Part shown: positions 39,356 to 48,843 of the stretch, in pieces | Layout: each line of letters opens with the position of its first letter | Numbering within the stretch: the first letter of the stretch is position 1 | Source of the DNA: Streptococcus oralis | GTDB lineage: Bacteria; Bacillota; Bacilli; Lactobacillales; Streptococcaceae | Length of the DNA: 64,000 nucleotides | Assembly: GCF_019929345.1 (NCBI RefSeq) | Contig: NZ_JAHZPJ010000001.1 | Coordinates: 62,001 to 126,000, forward strand | Reading direction: 5' to 3' | Made by a program: the position numbers and the translations under genes | The notes under the pieces: generated by a model | Told to the model about the DNA's origin: nothing | Database searches by the model: none | The model's input: only the letters and a program-made list of their open reading frames with translations

Positions 39356-39388
39356 CAAAAATCCCCTTAGAAATCCTTTTCTAAGGGG
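39356..39388 (-). terminator. Terminator of the SF2 helicase gene
   Basis: CCCCTTAGAAA-agga-TTTCTAAGGGG followed by ATTTTTG on the minus strand. Confidence 0.8.
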
Positions 39389-39530
39389 TTGTCCTTATCC
39401 AGCTACTTGTTCTATTTCTTCTACTTTAACTTTCTTCTCCTTCTTACTTGAACTAGTCAATCGTCTCTTACTGTCTCTAATTGTGTTTATATTTTAAGAG
39501 AATTTACTTATTTATCTCTTGTAAACTCCC

Positions 39531-42164
39531 CTACTCCAACCGGCTTTTAACCTTCTTCTTAATCAAGATACGGTCGTTTTTGTTAGAGAGAGCTTTGATA
39601 CGAGCTTCGAGAAGGGTTTTCCTTCCTGCCTCTGTTCGTGTATAGACGAGGTGATAGCGTCCGATAGTCGGCGTCAGAAAGTCGAGGAATTTCTGTGCTT
39701 CTTCCTTGCGCTTGTCAAAAAGACTAGGCACGGCATAGTAAGGTGACTGACCTTGTCGGACTTTCTCTGCCTTCAAGAGATAACGCTGGTTGTCCACTGG
39801 AGCAAAGAACTCTCCCACAGTCTGCGCAAACAACTCCTTGTCCCTCATGCTTCCTCCCTTGAGATAGGCAAAGACCATGTAGTTTTCCTTGTCCTCCTCT
39901 ACCTGAACACGGGATTGATCATCCGTTAGATGCCCCGAATCTAGCAGAGCCTTTCGGATCTGCTCACCCAGAGATTGCAAACGTTTATAAGGACTCTTAT
40001 AGCGGAGGTAGCGCCAAGATGCAAAGACTAAAAAGAGGAGACATGCTGTCGTAAGCCACCAAACACCGATCAATCTCAGTCTAAATAGCAAGACCAACAA
40101 ATCTACTGCCAACAAGAGCAATGACATGCGAACCCATTTTAATGCATCAAGCAAGAGCATGACTGGGACCTTCTGTTTTTGAGTTGCGACTTCTGTAACT
40201 ACCTCGAACTGATCCGCTACGACAAGAGCTTCCTGCCATTTTTGTCTCAAGCCTGCTCGATCCTTGGAGAGACTCTTAACTCGCTCATTGTACTCACTGA
40301 TTTGCTTTTTCTTAAAAGGGGGCTTTGGAAAATCCAAACGATCCAAACCGGTCTCAATACTCTCCTGATTATAGGCCAATCCAAGAAAATGCTCCATCCG
40401 TCGCGACAAGGTCTGCAGATCTTGATTGCTCTCTGGTCTAGGCTCCTCACCAGGAAGAGTGATAAGTGCTTGCGCTTGAACGGCTACCAGATGCCAGATG
40501 TTACTGGTCTTTTCTGGATGTCCCGACCAGATACGAATGGCACGCCCGCGCATCTGGTTACTTAGCATAAAGCTCCCCACAAAGCTTCCGAGGATTAGGG
40601 AATTAACACAAGGAGCATCCCAACCCTCTCCGAGGAGAGATTTGGTTCCGACTAGGACTTGAATCCGCCCTCGTTGAAAAAGCTCCGTCACTGCTGCTAC
40701 GATTCCCTTAGCTGAGCTCGGAAAACCAACCTGCACATAATCTTTTGGATCCAAGTGACCAATAGGTGAGAAACTAAGAGGAACCTGAGGCAAGAGATCC
40801 TTAAACTCTGCTGCCACATCGGTAGGCAAAATAACGACACTACCTGACAAGACAGCCAAAGACACAGGTATCTCTTGCTCCTGAGCTTTTCGACGAATGC
40901 TTTCAAAATAAGGGAGTACCCCCAACTGAGAAATGGTTGCCTGATTATCTCCCAGATAGGTGGCAAAATCCTTGCGAATATAGTCAGCTAGTACTAACTG
41001 TCTCAGTTCCAGACCTAGACTCTCATACTCCGTCAAAAAGATATCGGCAATGGCAGACAACTTCCCTAGAGATTGGCTTAAAATCTGGTCAGAAGCCTTA
41101 GACTTAACCAGATAAACCTGACGTTTTTCCACCAACCCACGCGCCTTCAAGTCAGCCTCTAACTTTTTCCTATATCCATCTGGATCCTCATACCAATCTG
41201 GTGTCTGATAGAGTATGCTCTGCAACAGCGTCTCCAGCCAGTAGGAGGTCAATGCTGGAAGCTTCTGGGTTCCCAGTAAATTTTGCAAAGAGGGAGGAAT
41301 CGTTAACCCCTGAGAATGCATATAAATCAACATAGCAGACAAGTACTTGGGATCTTCTAAAAGCAAATCAGATGAAATATCCCCTTTGAGGACCTTAGAC
41401 CCTGCTACAAATGTTTGAAAATCAGGATCGACTATAAGGTGATGAATATAGTCCCACTTAGTCTCCTCAAACCGTTTGAGACGTTCCGCCTCTTCAGCTG
41501 TTGGTGAACACATATAGACAAAATCCTGATGAGGGCAAAGAGTGTCTTCCTTGACTAGTTCAGGTACCGTGATTTCTTGGTCAATTTCCCCACATATACG
41601 GATATATCGTTCCCAGAGTTCTGGCTCGCTGTCATATGGTGGTGTTGCTGTCAGGGAGATGACTTGCAGCTGTCCATACTGCTTGCGAAAGGCTTCCAGA
41701 CTTTTCCACCATTCATTGCGCAGGTGGTGGCATTCGTCCAAGCAAAGAGTCGCAACTTTCTGAGTTCTTAGACTTGCAAGCAAATCAAACCCCACAAAAT
41801 CCTCTGCTTCTCCATCTTCTTGTGATTGCAATTGATTCATGGCACTATGAAAAGCCTGATAGGTCACAATCGTTAGTGCCTTCATCTCCTTTAAGTTTTG
41901 GGAAACGAGATCTGAAAGTCTCTGATTGTCCTCTAGAAAAGCTGTTTGGATTCTATCTACCCATTGTTCACGAATGGTGACAGTTGGAACCAAGATAAGG
42001 GCTGGGTTGCCAAAACGAGCGATTAGCTCGATACCAATGGTGGTCTTTCCAGACCCTGGTGCAGCCACTAGGTGAACATGACCGTCTGCTTGGTAGTCTT
42101 GAAAACAATCCAAAACCTGTTTTTGGTATTGACGCCAACTTCCTTTAAAGTTTAAACCTAACAT
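39531..42164 (-). CDS. SF2 DEAD/DEAH-type helicase with two C-terminal membrane helices
   Basis: An 877-residue superfamily II helicase. Motif I is LVAAPGSGKTTIGIEL near residue 34, motif II is LDECHHLRNEWW, motif III is SLTATPP, and the second RecA domain has LVGTKSLLGEGWDAPCVNSLIL and LSNQMRGRAIRIWSG (motifs V and VI). After residue about 640 come a linker and two hydrophobic helices (LLLLAVDLLVLLFRL and VWWLTTACLLFLVFASW), then a basic C-terminal domain with no motif I recognise. Start 42164 is favoured by GAGGGGTATC. Membrane anchoring is unusual for this family. It sits next to the KAP NTPase. Confidence 0.85.
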   Translation of the reverse strand: MLGLNFKGSWRQYQKQVLDCFQDYQADGHVHLVAAPGSGKTTIGIELIARFGNPALILVPTVTIREQWVDRIQTAFLEDNQRLSDLVSQNLKEMKALTIVTYQAFHSAMNQLQSQEDGEAEDFVGFDLLASLRTQKVATLCLDECHHLRNEWWKSLEAFRKQYGQLQVISLTATPPYDSEPELWERYIRICGEIDQEITVPELVKEDTLCPHQDFVYMCSPTAEEAERLKRFEETKWDYIHHLIVDPDFQTFVAGSKVLKGDISSDLLLEDPKYLSAMLIYMHSQGLTIPPSLQNLLGTQKLPALTSYWLETLLQSILYQTPDWYEDPDGYRKKLEADLKARGLVEKRQVYLVKSKASDQILSQSLGKLSAIADIFLTEYESLGLELRQLVLADYIRKDFATYLGDNQATISQLGVLPYFESIRRKAQEQEIPVSLAVLSGSVVILPTDVAAEFKDLLPQVPLSFSPIGHLDPKDYVQVGFPSSAKGIVAAVTELFQRGRIQVLVGTKSLLGEGWDAPCVNSLILGSFVGSFMLSNQMRGRAIRIWSGHPEKTSNIWHLVAVQAQALITLPGEEPRPESNQDLQTLSRRMEHFLGLAYNQESIETGLDRLDFPKPPFKKKQISEYNERVKSLSKDRAGLRQKWQEALVVADQFEVVTEVATQKQKVPVMLLLDALKWVRMSLLLLAVDLLVLLFRLRLIGVWWLTTACLLFLVFASWRYLRYKSPYKRLQSLGEQIRKALLDSGHLTDDQSRVQVEEDKENYMVFAYLKGGSMRDKELFAQTVGEFFAPVDNQRYLLKAEKVRQGQSPYYAVPSLFDKRKEEAQKFLDFLTPTIGRYHLVYTRTEAGRKTLLEARIKALSNKNDRILIKKKVKSRLE

Positions 42165-42297
42165 GATACCCCTCATTCCTATACCGTCTTTTTCTTATTC
42201 TCATTTTACCACACTTATTTCACCTCTCAGATGATCTATATAGTTTTTCTCCATAAAATATGGTATAGTAGAATCATACTATCTATAAGGAGTTTCT

Positions 42298-42915
42298 ATG
42301 TCACAGGATAAGCAAATGAAAGCTGTTTCTCCCCTTCTGCAGCAAGTCATCAATATCTCATCTATCGTCGGGGGAGTCGGCACCTTGATTTTCTGTATTT
42401 GGGCCTATCAGGCAGGAGTATTACAGTCCAAGGAAACCCTATCAGCCTTTATCCAGCAAGCTGGGGTATGGGGACCACCACTCTTTATCTTTTTACAGAT
42501 CCTACAAACCGTCGTTCCGATCATTCCAGGTGCTTTGACTTCAGTGGCTGGAGTCTTTATATACGGTCATATCATTGGAACCATCTATAACTATATCGGC
42601 ATCGTGATTGGCTGTGCCATTATCTTTTACCTGGTTCGTCTCTACGGAGCTGCCTTTGTCCAGTCAGTCGTCAGCAAGCACACCTATGACAAATACATCG
42701 GTTGGCTAGATAAGGGCAATCGTTTCGAGCGTTTCTTTATCTTTATGATGATTTGGCCTATCAGTCCAGCTGACTTTCTCTGCATGCTGGCTGCCCTCAC
42801 CAAGATGACCTTCAAGCGCTATATGATTATCATCGTGTTGACCAAACCCTTTACCCTAGTAGTTTATACTTATGGTTTGACCTATATTATTGATTTCTTC
42901 TGGCAGATGTTTTGA
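42298..42915 (+). CDS. TVP38/TMEM64 (SNARE-associated/DedA-like) membrane protein
   Basis: A 205-residue membrane protein of the TVP38/TMEM64 family: ILQTVVPIIPGALTSVAGVFIYGHIIGTIYNYIGIVIGCAIIFYLVRLYG in the core and MIWPISPADFLCMLAALTKMTFKRYM downstream (the PADFLC element typical of the family). Related DedA proteins scramble or move lipid carriers and support proton-motive force. The ATG follows AAGGAGTTTCT. It is divergent from the helicase gene and ends in a strong terminator shared with scrK. Confidence 0.85.
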   Translation: MSQDKQMKAVSPLLQQVINISSIVGGVGTLIFCIWAYQAGVLQSKETLSAFIQQAGVWGPPLFIFLQILQTVVPIIPGALTSVAGVFIYGHIIGTIYNYIGIVIGCAIIFYLVRLYGAAFVQSVVSKHTYDKYIGWLDKGNRFERFFIFMMIWPISPADFLCMLAALTKMTFKRYMIIIVLTKPFTLVVYTYGLTYIIDFFWQMF

Positions 42916-42924
42916 GAATAGAAA

Positions 42925-42957
42925 AATCCGTTTGGTTGCCCAAGCGGATTTTTTGTT
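42925..42957. terminator. Bidirectional terminator between the TVP38-like gene and scrK
   Basis: AATCCGtTTGG-ttg-CCcAAgCGGATT with A and T runs on both sides. Confidence 0.85.
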
Positions 42958-42961
42958 TGTT

Positions 42962-43849
42962 TTATTTTGCGACACTCTTAGCAAGGACAAAGTTCCCAAG
43001 TGTAGCAGAACCATTTCCTGCGACTGCTGGAGTAACAATGTAGTCACGCACATCTGGTACTGGTAGGTAGCCGTTTAGAAGAGCTGTAAATTTCTCACGC
43101 ACACGGTCCAGCATGTGTTGTTGGGCCATGACTCCACCACCAAAGACGATCACGTCTGGGCGGAAAGTCACAGTAGCATTGACAGCAGCCTGAGCAATAT
43201 AGTAGGCTTGAACATCCCAGACAGAGTTATTGAGTTCTATATTTTCACCACGAATACCTGTACGAGCTTCAAGACTTGGTCCAGCCGCAAAGCCTTCCAA
43301 ACAGCCCTTGTGGAAAGGACAAACGCCGTTAAACTCTTTCTCCTCGTCCATTGGGTGTTTGGCTACATAGTAGTGACCCATTTCAGGGTGACCCACACCA
43401 CCGATAAACTCCCCACGTTGGATAACACCTGCACCGATTCCTGTACCGATAGTGTAGTAGACCAAGTTTTCGATACGACCACCAGCATTGTTACGGGCAA
43501 CCACTTCACCATAGGCAGAGCTGTTTACGTCTGTGGTGAAATACATGGGTACATTAAGGGCACGACGAAGGGCACCAAGCAAGTCCACATTTGCCCAGTT
43601 TGGTTTTGGAGTCGTTGTGATAAAGCCATAGGTTTTTGAGTTTTTGTCGATATCGATCGGACCAAATGATCCGACAGCAAGACCTGCAAGGTTATCGAAT
43701 TTTGAAAAGAACTCGATGGTTTTATCGATCGTCTCGATAGGAGTTGTTGTAGGAAACTGTGTTTTTTCTACAACATTAAAATTTTCATCTCCGACAGCAC
43801 AGACAAACTTTGTACCGCCTGCTTCTAAGCTTCCGTATAATTTTGTCAT
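42962..43849 (-). CDS. scrK: Fructokinase (ROK family)
   Basis: A 295-residue ROK-family sugar kinase. MTKLYGSLEAGGTKFVCAVGDE at the N-terminus is the phosphate-1 motif. ROK zinc-site features are GHPEMGHYYV and the CPFHKGCLEGFAAGPSLEAR cluster. It phosphorylates fructose freed by ScrB. Start 43849 follows AGAGGTTTATC. It lies downstream of scrA on the same strand but with a 153-nt gap, so it may have its own promoter. Confidence 0.9.
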   Translation of the reverse strand: MTKLYGSLEAGGTKFVCAVGDENFNVVEKTQFPTTTPIETIDKTIEFFSKFDNLAGLAVGSFGPIDIDKNSKTYGFITTTPKPNWANVDLLGALRRALNVPMYFTTDVNSSAYGEVVARNNAGGRIENLVYYTIGTGIGAGVIQRGEFIGGVGHPEMGHYYVAKHPMDEEKEFNGVCPFHKGCLEGFAAGPSLEARTGIRGENIELNNSVWDVQAYYIAQAAVNATVTFRPDVIVFGGGVMAQQHMLDRVREKFTALLNGYLPVPDVRDYIVTPAVAGNGSATLGNFVLAKSVAK

Positions 43850-44002
43850 GATAAACCTCTTATCTTTGTTTTCTCTATTATAGCACATTTTGAAGAGCTA
43901 CATTTCTCTATATTTTAGATTTTCCTCTGTAAATCTTACCATTCAAGCAAAAACGAACAAACATGTCATTTGTTCGTTTTTAGATTTGATTTTTGAAGAG
44001 GA

Positions 44003-45889
44003 TTAGGCTTTCACTTCGATGATCGCGTCACCCTTGACAACTGAACCACTTGCGACTGGTGTTACAGAAGCGTAGTCTGCTGTGTTGGTAACGATAACCA
44101 TTGTTGTGTCGTCAAGACCTGCGGCAGCGATTTTGTTTGAGTCAAAGGTTCCAAGAACGTCACCTGCTTTGACCTTGTCGCCTTGAGCAACCTTTTGTTC
44201 AAAGCCTTCACCGTTCATAGATACAGTGTCGATACCAACGTGAATCAAGATTTCAGCTCCATCGGCTGTCTTCAAACCAAAGGCGTGACCTGTTGGAAAT
44301 GCGATCGATACTTCGGCATCAGCTGGTGCGTAAACCACACCTTGGCTTGGTTTCACTGCGATTCCTTGTCCCATTGCGCCACTTGAAAAGACTGGATCAT
44401 TGACATTCTCAAGAGCAACTACGTCACCAACGATAGGAGTTACAAGTGTTTCATTTTGAGGAGCTACTGGAATGTTACCAGTTGTTTCTTCTTGGACCAA
44501 GCGCTCTGTTGCCACTTCAGTAGCAACTTCTTCTTCGTCCTCGTAACCAAACATGTAAGTAAGTGCAAAACCAAGAACGAATGATACAGCTACCATAAGA
44601 AGGTATTGAAGCAATTGACCATTCCCAACGTACAACATTGTACCAGGGATGATGGTGATACCATTACCAGTACCAGCAAGTCCAAGGATTGAAGCCAATC
44701 CACCACCGATAGCACCAGCGATTAATGAAAGGAAGAATGGTTTACGGAAACGCAAGTTTACCCCGAAGATAGCAGGCTCTGTAATACCGAGGAAGGCAGA
44801 AAGAGCAGCTGGGAAAGCAAGTGTTTTCAGTTTAGGATTTTTAGTTTTGACACCAACGGCAACAGTTGCAGCCCCTTGAGCTGTCATTGCTGCAGTGATG
44901 ATAGCGTTGAATGGATTCACATGGTCAGCAGCAAGCAATTGCACTTCAAGCAAGTTGAAGATGTGGTGCACACCTGATACGACGATCAATTGGTGAACCC
45001 CACCGATGACCAAACCACCGAGACCAAATGGCAAACCAAGAATCGCTTTTGTTCCGAGAAGAATGTAGTTTTCAACAACGTGGAAGACTGGTCCGATGAC
45101 AAAGAGTCCAAGGATAGACATAACCAAAAGTGTCACGAATGGTGTCACCAAGAGATCCAAGACATCTGGAACCACTTTGCGGAGAGCTTTTTCAAACTTG
45201 GCTCCGACAACCCCGATGATGAAGGCTGGAAGAACGGAACCTTGCAAACCAACAACAGGAATAAAGCCAAAGAAGTTCATAGCCGTTACTTCACCACCTG
45301 AGGCTACTGCCCAAGCGTTTGGAAGCGAACCAGAAACCAGCATCATACCAAGGACGATACCAACGGCAGGATTTCCACCGAATACGCGGAAGGTAGACCA
45401 CACAACCAAACCTCGCAAGATGATGAAGGCTGTATCTGTGAGGATTTGGCTGTAAATGGTAACATCTTCTGGAAGTGTCATTCCGAGAGCATTCAAGAGA
45501 CCACGAACACCCATGAAGAGACCAGTTGCTACGATAACTGGGATGATTGGTACAAAGACATCACCGAAAGTACGGATAGCACGTTGGAACCAGTTTCCTT
45601 GTTTAGCAGCTTCTGCTTTCATGTCTTCTTTAGAAGATGTTGGCAAACCAAGTGCAACCACTTCGTCGTACATCTTGTTTACTGTACCAGTCCCAAAGAT
45701 GATTTGGTATTGGCCTGAGTTAAAGAAAGCTCCTTGAACTTTATCCAAGTTCTCAATCACTTCCTTCTTGATTTTCCCTTCATCTTTGACCATGACACGT
45801 AGACGAGTCGCACAGTGGGCTACACTGTTGACATTTTCACGTCCGCCAAGGGCTTCGATGACCTTTTTTGCAATATCCTGATTGTTCAT
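44003..45889 (-). CDS. scrA: PTS sucrose transporter, EIIBCA
   Basis: A 628-residue sucrose PTS permease. Domain EIIB is at the N-terminus with CATRLRVMVKDEG (phospho-Cys), EIIC follows with about ten helices (residues 105-460), and EIIA is at the C-terminus with EILIHVGIDTVSMNGEGF (phospho-His). It imports sucrose as sucrose-6-phosphate. Start 45889 follows TAAGGAGATTATTGCAA. Its promoter is at 45957-45984, divergent from scrB, with ScrR/CcpA-type boxes close by. Confidence 0.95.
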   Translation of the reverse strand: MNNQDIAKKVIEALGGRENVNSVAHCATRLRVMVKDEGKIKKEVIENLDKVQGAFFNSGQYQIIFGTGTVNKMYDEVVALGLPTSSKEDMKAEAAKQGNWFQRAIRTFGDVFVPIIPVIVATGLFMGVRGLLNALGMTLPEDVTIYSQILTDTAFIILRGLVVWSTFRVFGGNPAVGIVLGMMLVSGSLPNAWAVASGGEVTAMNFFGFIPVVGLQGSVLPAFIIGVVGAKFEKALRKVVPDVLDLLVTPFVTLLVMSILGLFVIGPVFHVVENYILLGTKAILGLPFGLGGLVIGGVHQLIVVSGVHHIFNLLEVQLLAADHVNPFNAIITAAMTAQGAATVAVGVKTKNPKLKTLAFPAALSAFLGITEPAIFGVNLRFRKPFFLSLIAGAIGGGLASILGLAGTGNGITIIPGTMLYVGNGQLLQYLLMVAVSFVLGFALTYMFGYEDEEEVATEVATERLVQEETTGNIPVAPQNETLVTPIVGDVVALENVNDPVFSSGAMGQGIAVKPSQGVVYAPADAEVSIAFPTGHAFGLKTADGAEILIHVGIDTVSMNGEGFEQKVAQGDKVKAGDVLGTFDSNKIAAAGLDDTTMVIVTNTADYASVTPVASGSVVKGDAIIEVKA

Positions 45890-45926
45890 TTGCAATAATC
45901 TCCTTATAAAAATTTTGTTCTTGTTT

Positions 45927-45993
45927 GAAAGCGATTTTATTCGCCCTACGACTATTATTTTATCATGTTTCTAAAATATGTCAAGCGTTTTGC
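45927..45993 (-). promoter_or_regulatory. scrA promoter with cre/ScrR-like boxes
   Basis: TTGACA (minus, 45984-45979), 16 nt, TAAAAT (45962-45957). AAACGCTT overlaps the -35 upstream edge (about 45983-45990), and TGAAAGCGATTTTA at about 45926-45939 (plus strand) differs by one base from the recalled cre consensus. The first may bind ScrR and the second CcpA. Assignment is by consensus only. Confidence 0.6.
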
Positions 45994-46214
45994 AGAGTTT
46001 TTTATTTTCCTTTTCTTCTTTATCTCCGTTCATGATAGTTTTTGACTGAGTTCTTCTATTTACTTATAAAAATATCCTTAAATTAGAGGGTTCAAAGCTT
46101 TCGTTTTTCATTTCCTTTCATTTTTTCGTGAAAATTTGCTCGATTTCTTCTGCTTAATTTCTGGCAATCGTTTGACATTTTTTCCTCTTTTTTAACATAA
46201 AAGACTTGCTTTTT

Positions 46215-46243
46215 TTGCCGAAAACGTTTACTATTAAGATAGT
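46215..46243 (+). promoter_or_regulatory. scrB promoter with ScrR/cre-like operator
   Basis: TTGCCG (46215-46220), 17 nt, GATAGT (46238-46243). The spacer starts with GAAAACGTTT (46220-46229), a LacI-family-type centre. The rest of the 45990-46210 spacer is AT-rich, with an ATCGTTTGACA stretch but no other gene. Confidence 0.55.
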
Positions 46244-46266
46244 AGAACTTTAGGAGGAAAGATAAA

Positions 46267-47721
46267 ATGGAATGGACAACAGAGCGTCGCTACAGACGCT
46301 ATGAAGATTGGTCTAATGATGAAATCAAGCAAATCAAGGAAAAGATGGCGCAATCTCCTTGGCATACTCGTTACCATGTCGAGCCAAAAATGGGGCTTCT
46401 CAATGATCCGAATGGCTTTTCTTATTTTGATGGCAAATGGATGCTCTTTTACCAGAACTTTCCTTTTGGTGCAGCTCATGGCTTGAAGTCTTGGGTGCAG
46501 CTTGAAAGTGATGATCTGGTGCACTTTGCAGAAACTAATGTCAAAGTCTTACCTGATACAAAACTCGATAGCCACGGGGCCTACTCTGGTTCTGCCATGC
46601 AGTTTGGCGATCAGTTGTTCCTATTTTATACAGGAAATGTCCGTGATGAAAACTGGATCCGTCACCCTTACCAGATTGGGGCTCTCTTGGACAAAAGTGG
46701 TAAAATCACGAAGATTGACAAGGTCTTGATCGACCAACCTTCTGACTCTACTGACCACTTCCGCGACCCACAAATTTTCAACTTTAAGGGGAAATACTAT
46801 GCCATCGTGGGTGGTCAGGACTTGGAGAAAAAAGGATTTGTTCGTCTCTACAAGGCTGTGAACAATGACTACACAAACTGGCAGGCAGTTGGTGACCTAG
46901 ACTTTGCCAACGACCGCACTGCCTACATGATGGAATGTCCAAACTTGGTCTTTGTAGGTGAGCAACCTGTCCTTCTCTACTGTCCACAAGGATTGGATAA
47001 AAAAGTTCTAGACTACGATAATATCTTTCCAAATATGTACAAAATCGGGGTTTCCTTTGATCCTGAAAATGCTAAAATGGTAGATGTGTCTCAACTTCAT
47101 AATCTAGACTATGGTTTCGAAGCCTATGCAACTCAAGCCTTCAACGCTCCTGACGGACGTGCACTAGCAGTAAGTTGGCTTGGTTTACCAGATGTAGCCT
47201 ACCCATCTGACCGTTTTGACCACCAAGGAACCTTCTCCTTGGTAAAAGAACTCACTATCAAAGATGGCAAACTCTACCAATACCCAGTCGCAGCTATCAA
47301 AGAACTTCGTGCTTCTGAGGAAACCTTCTCAAACCGTGCTCAAACCAAGAACACCTATGAACTGGAGCTCAACTTGGAAGCCAATAGCCAGAGCGAGATT
47401 GTCTTACTAGCTGATAAAGATGGTAAGGGGCTTTCAATCAACTTCGACCTTGTAAATGGTCAAGTTACAGTGGATCGTAGTCAGGCTGGTGAGCAGTATG
47501 CCCAAGAATTTGGGACGACTCGTTCTTGCCCTATCAATAACCAAGCTACTACTGCTAACATCTTCATCGACAATTCTATCTTTGAAATTTTCATCAATAA
47601 AGGAGAAAAAGTATTTTCTGGTCGCGTCTTTCCGCATACGGACCAAAACGGTATCCTCATCAAATCTGGAAATCCAACTGGAACTTACTATGAATTAGAT
47701 TATGGTCGCAAAACTAACTGA
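46267..47721 (+). CDS. scrB: Sucrose-6-phosphate hydrolase (GH32)
   Basis: A 484-residue GH32 enzyme that splits sucrose-6-phosphate into glucose-6-phosphate and fructose. Catalytic motifs: LLNDPNGF near residue 41 (nucleophile Asp), HFRDPQIF (transition-state Asp) and MMECPNL (acid/base Glu). The C-terminal beta-sandwich domain ends near EIFINKGEKVFSGRVFP. TTTAGGAGGAAAGATAAA lies before the ATG. It overlaps scrR by 20 nt. Confidence 0.95.
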   Translation: MEWTTERRYRRYEDWSNDEIKQIKEKMAQSPWHTRYHVEPKMGLLNDPNGFSYFDGKWMLFYQNFPFGAAHGLKSWVQLESDDLVHFAETNVKVLPDTKLDSHGAYSGSAMQFGDQLFLFYTGNVRDENWIRHPYQIGALLDKSGKITKIDKVLIDQPSDSTDHFRDPQIFNFKGKYYAIVGGQDLEKKGFVRLYKAVNNDYTNWQAVGDLDFANDRTAYMMECPNLVFVGEQPVLLYCPQGLDKKVLDYDNIFPNMYKIGVSFDPENAKMVDVSQLHNLDYGFEAYATQAFNAPDGRALAVSWLGLPDVAYPSDRFDHQGTFSLVKELTIKDGKLYQYPVAAIKELRASEETFSNRAQTKNTYELELNLEANSQSEIVLLADKDGKGLSINFDLVNGQVTVDRSQAGEQYAQEFGTTRSCPINNQATTANIFIDNSIFEIFINKGEKVFSGRVFPHTDQNGILIKSGNPTGTYYELDYGRKTN

Positions 47722-48667
47722 TGTCGCAAAACTTGCAGGCGTCAGCCCCACTACCGTCTCACGGGTTATCAATAAAAAGGGGTATCTATCGGAAAAAACC
47801 ATTCAAAAGGTCAATGAAGCCATGAGAGAATTGGGCTACAAGCCCAACAACCTGGCTCGAAGCCTCCAAGGAAAATCTGCTAAGTTAATTGGTCTCATTT
47901 TCCCAAACATTAGTCATGTCTTTTATGCAGAGTTGATTGACAAGTTGGAACACCAGCTCTTCAAGAATGGTTACAAGACCATCATCTGTAACAGCGAGCA
48001 TGACTCTGAAAAAGAACGGGAATACATCGAAATGCTAGAGGCCAATCAGGTCGACGGTATCATTTCTGGAAGTCACAACTTGGGAATCGAAGACTACAAT
48101 CGTGTGACAGCGCCGATCATTTCCTTTGACCGAAATCTATCACCAGACATCCCTGTTGTCTCCTCTGATAACTACGGTGGCGGGGTCCTCGCTGCCCAAA
48201 CCCTAGTCAAGACAGGTGCCCAATCTATTATCATGATTACAGGGAATGACAATTCCAACTCACCTACTGGACTGCGTCATGCTGGCTTTGCATCTGTACT
48301 CCCAAAAGCTCCTATTATCAATGTTTCGAGTGACTTTTCTCCCGTCAGAAAAGAAATGGAAATCAAGAATATCTTGACTCATCAGAAACCAGATGCCATC
48401 TTTGCTTCGGATGATTTGACAGCTATCCTAGTTATCAAAATCGCTCAGGAACTGGGAATTTCTGTTCCTGAAGAGCTTAAGATCATCGGCTATGATGGGA
48501 CTTACTTTATCGAGAACTACTACCCTCATCTGACAACAATTAAGCAGCCTCTAAAAGAGATTGCCCACCTCACTGTTGATCTCCTCTTGCAGAAGATTGA
48601 AGGCAAGGAAGTCGCGACAACTGGTTACTTCTTACCAGTCACCCTATTACCTGGAAAAAGTATTTAA
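47702..48667 (+). CDS. scrR: Sucrose operon repressor (LacI family)
   Basis: A 321-residue LacI-family regulator with the HTH MVAKLTDVAKLAGVSPTTVSRVINKKGYLS at its N-terminus and the hinge PNNLARSLQG. It overlaps scrB by 20 nt, so it is coupled and autoregulated with the operon. It should repress scrA and scrB until a sucrose-derived signal (often fructose) binds. A terminator directly follows, and right after that lies the truncated mvaA end that marks the edge of the CRISPR-Cas region. Confidence 0.93.
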   Translation: MVAKLTDVAKLAGVSPTTVSRVINKKGYLSEKTIQKVNEAMRELGYKPNNLARSLQGKSAKLIGLIFPNISHVFYAELIDKLEHQLFKNGYKTIICNSEHDSEKEREYIEMLEANQVDGIISGSHNLGIEDYNRVTAPIISFDRNLSPDIPVVSSDNYGGGVLAAQTLVKTGAQSIIMITGNDNSNSPTGLRHAGFASVLPKAPIINVSSDFSPVRKEMEIKNILTHQKPDAIFASDDLTAILVIKIAQELGISVPEELKIIGYDGTYFIENYYPHLTTIKQPLKEIAHLTVDLLLQKIEGKEVATTGYFLPVTLLPGKSI

Positions 48668-48676
48668 CTACAAAAA

Positions 48677-48704
48677 ACTCAGACCAATTGATCTGAGTTT
48701 TTTT
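48677..48704 (+). terminator. Terminator of scrB-scrR
   Basis: AACTCAGA-ccaattga-TCTGAGTT followed by T7. The last T residues overlap the stop codon of the mvaA remnant on the other strand, as expected if the two genes were once directly convergent. Confidence 0.85.
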
Positions 48705-48843
48705 ATGATCGTAAATTTTCTAGATAGCGCTGGGCTATCTCTAAGTTAAAGGTTTTCTCTGCGATGAGGCGCTCGACCAGGGGAGCAACCTCGGTCTCAC
48801 TAGCACCAGCCAGGAGAGCCAAGGATTTGGCAGAAGGATTTTA
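48703..48843 (-). pseudogene. Truncated second copy of the mvaA 3' end
   Basis: The minus strand reads AKSLALLAGASETEVAPLVE then RLIAEKTFNLEIAQRYLENLRS and a stop, the C-terminus of HMG-CoA reductase. The intact mvaA at 60328 ends FNLERAQQFLKDWRS. By hand count 48741-48831 and 60366-60456 agree at 85 of 91 bases. Immediately upstream, GCAGAAGGATTT (plus, 48830-48841) matches 60563-60574 of mvaA, where NPSAK would join in frame to AKSLA, so an internal deletion of about 35 codons is likely. Upstream of that no mvaA sequence is seen. It is an insertion or allele-replacement scar. Confidence 0.9.
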
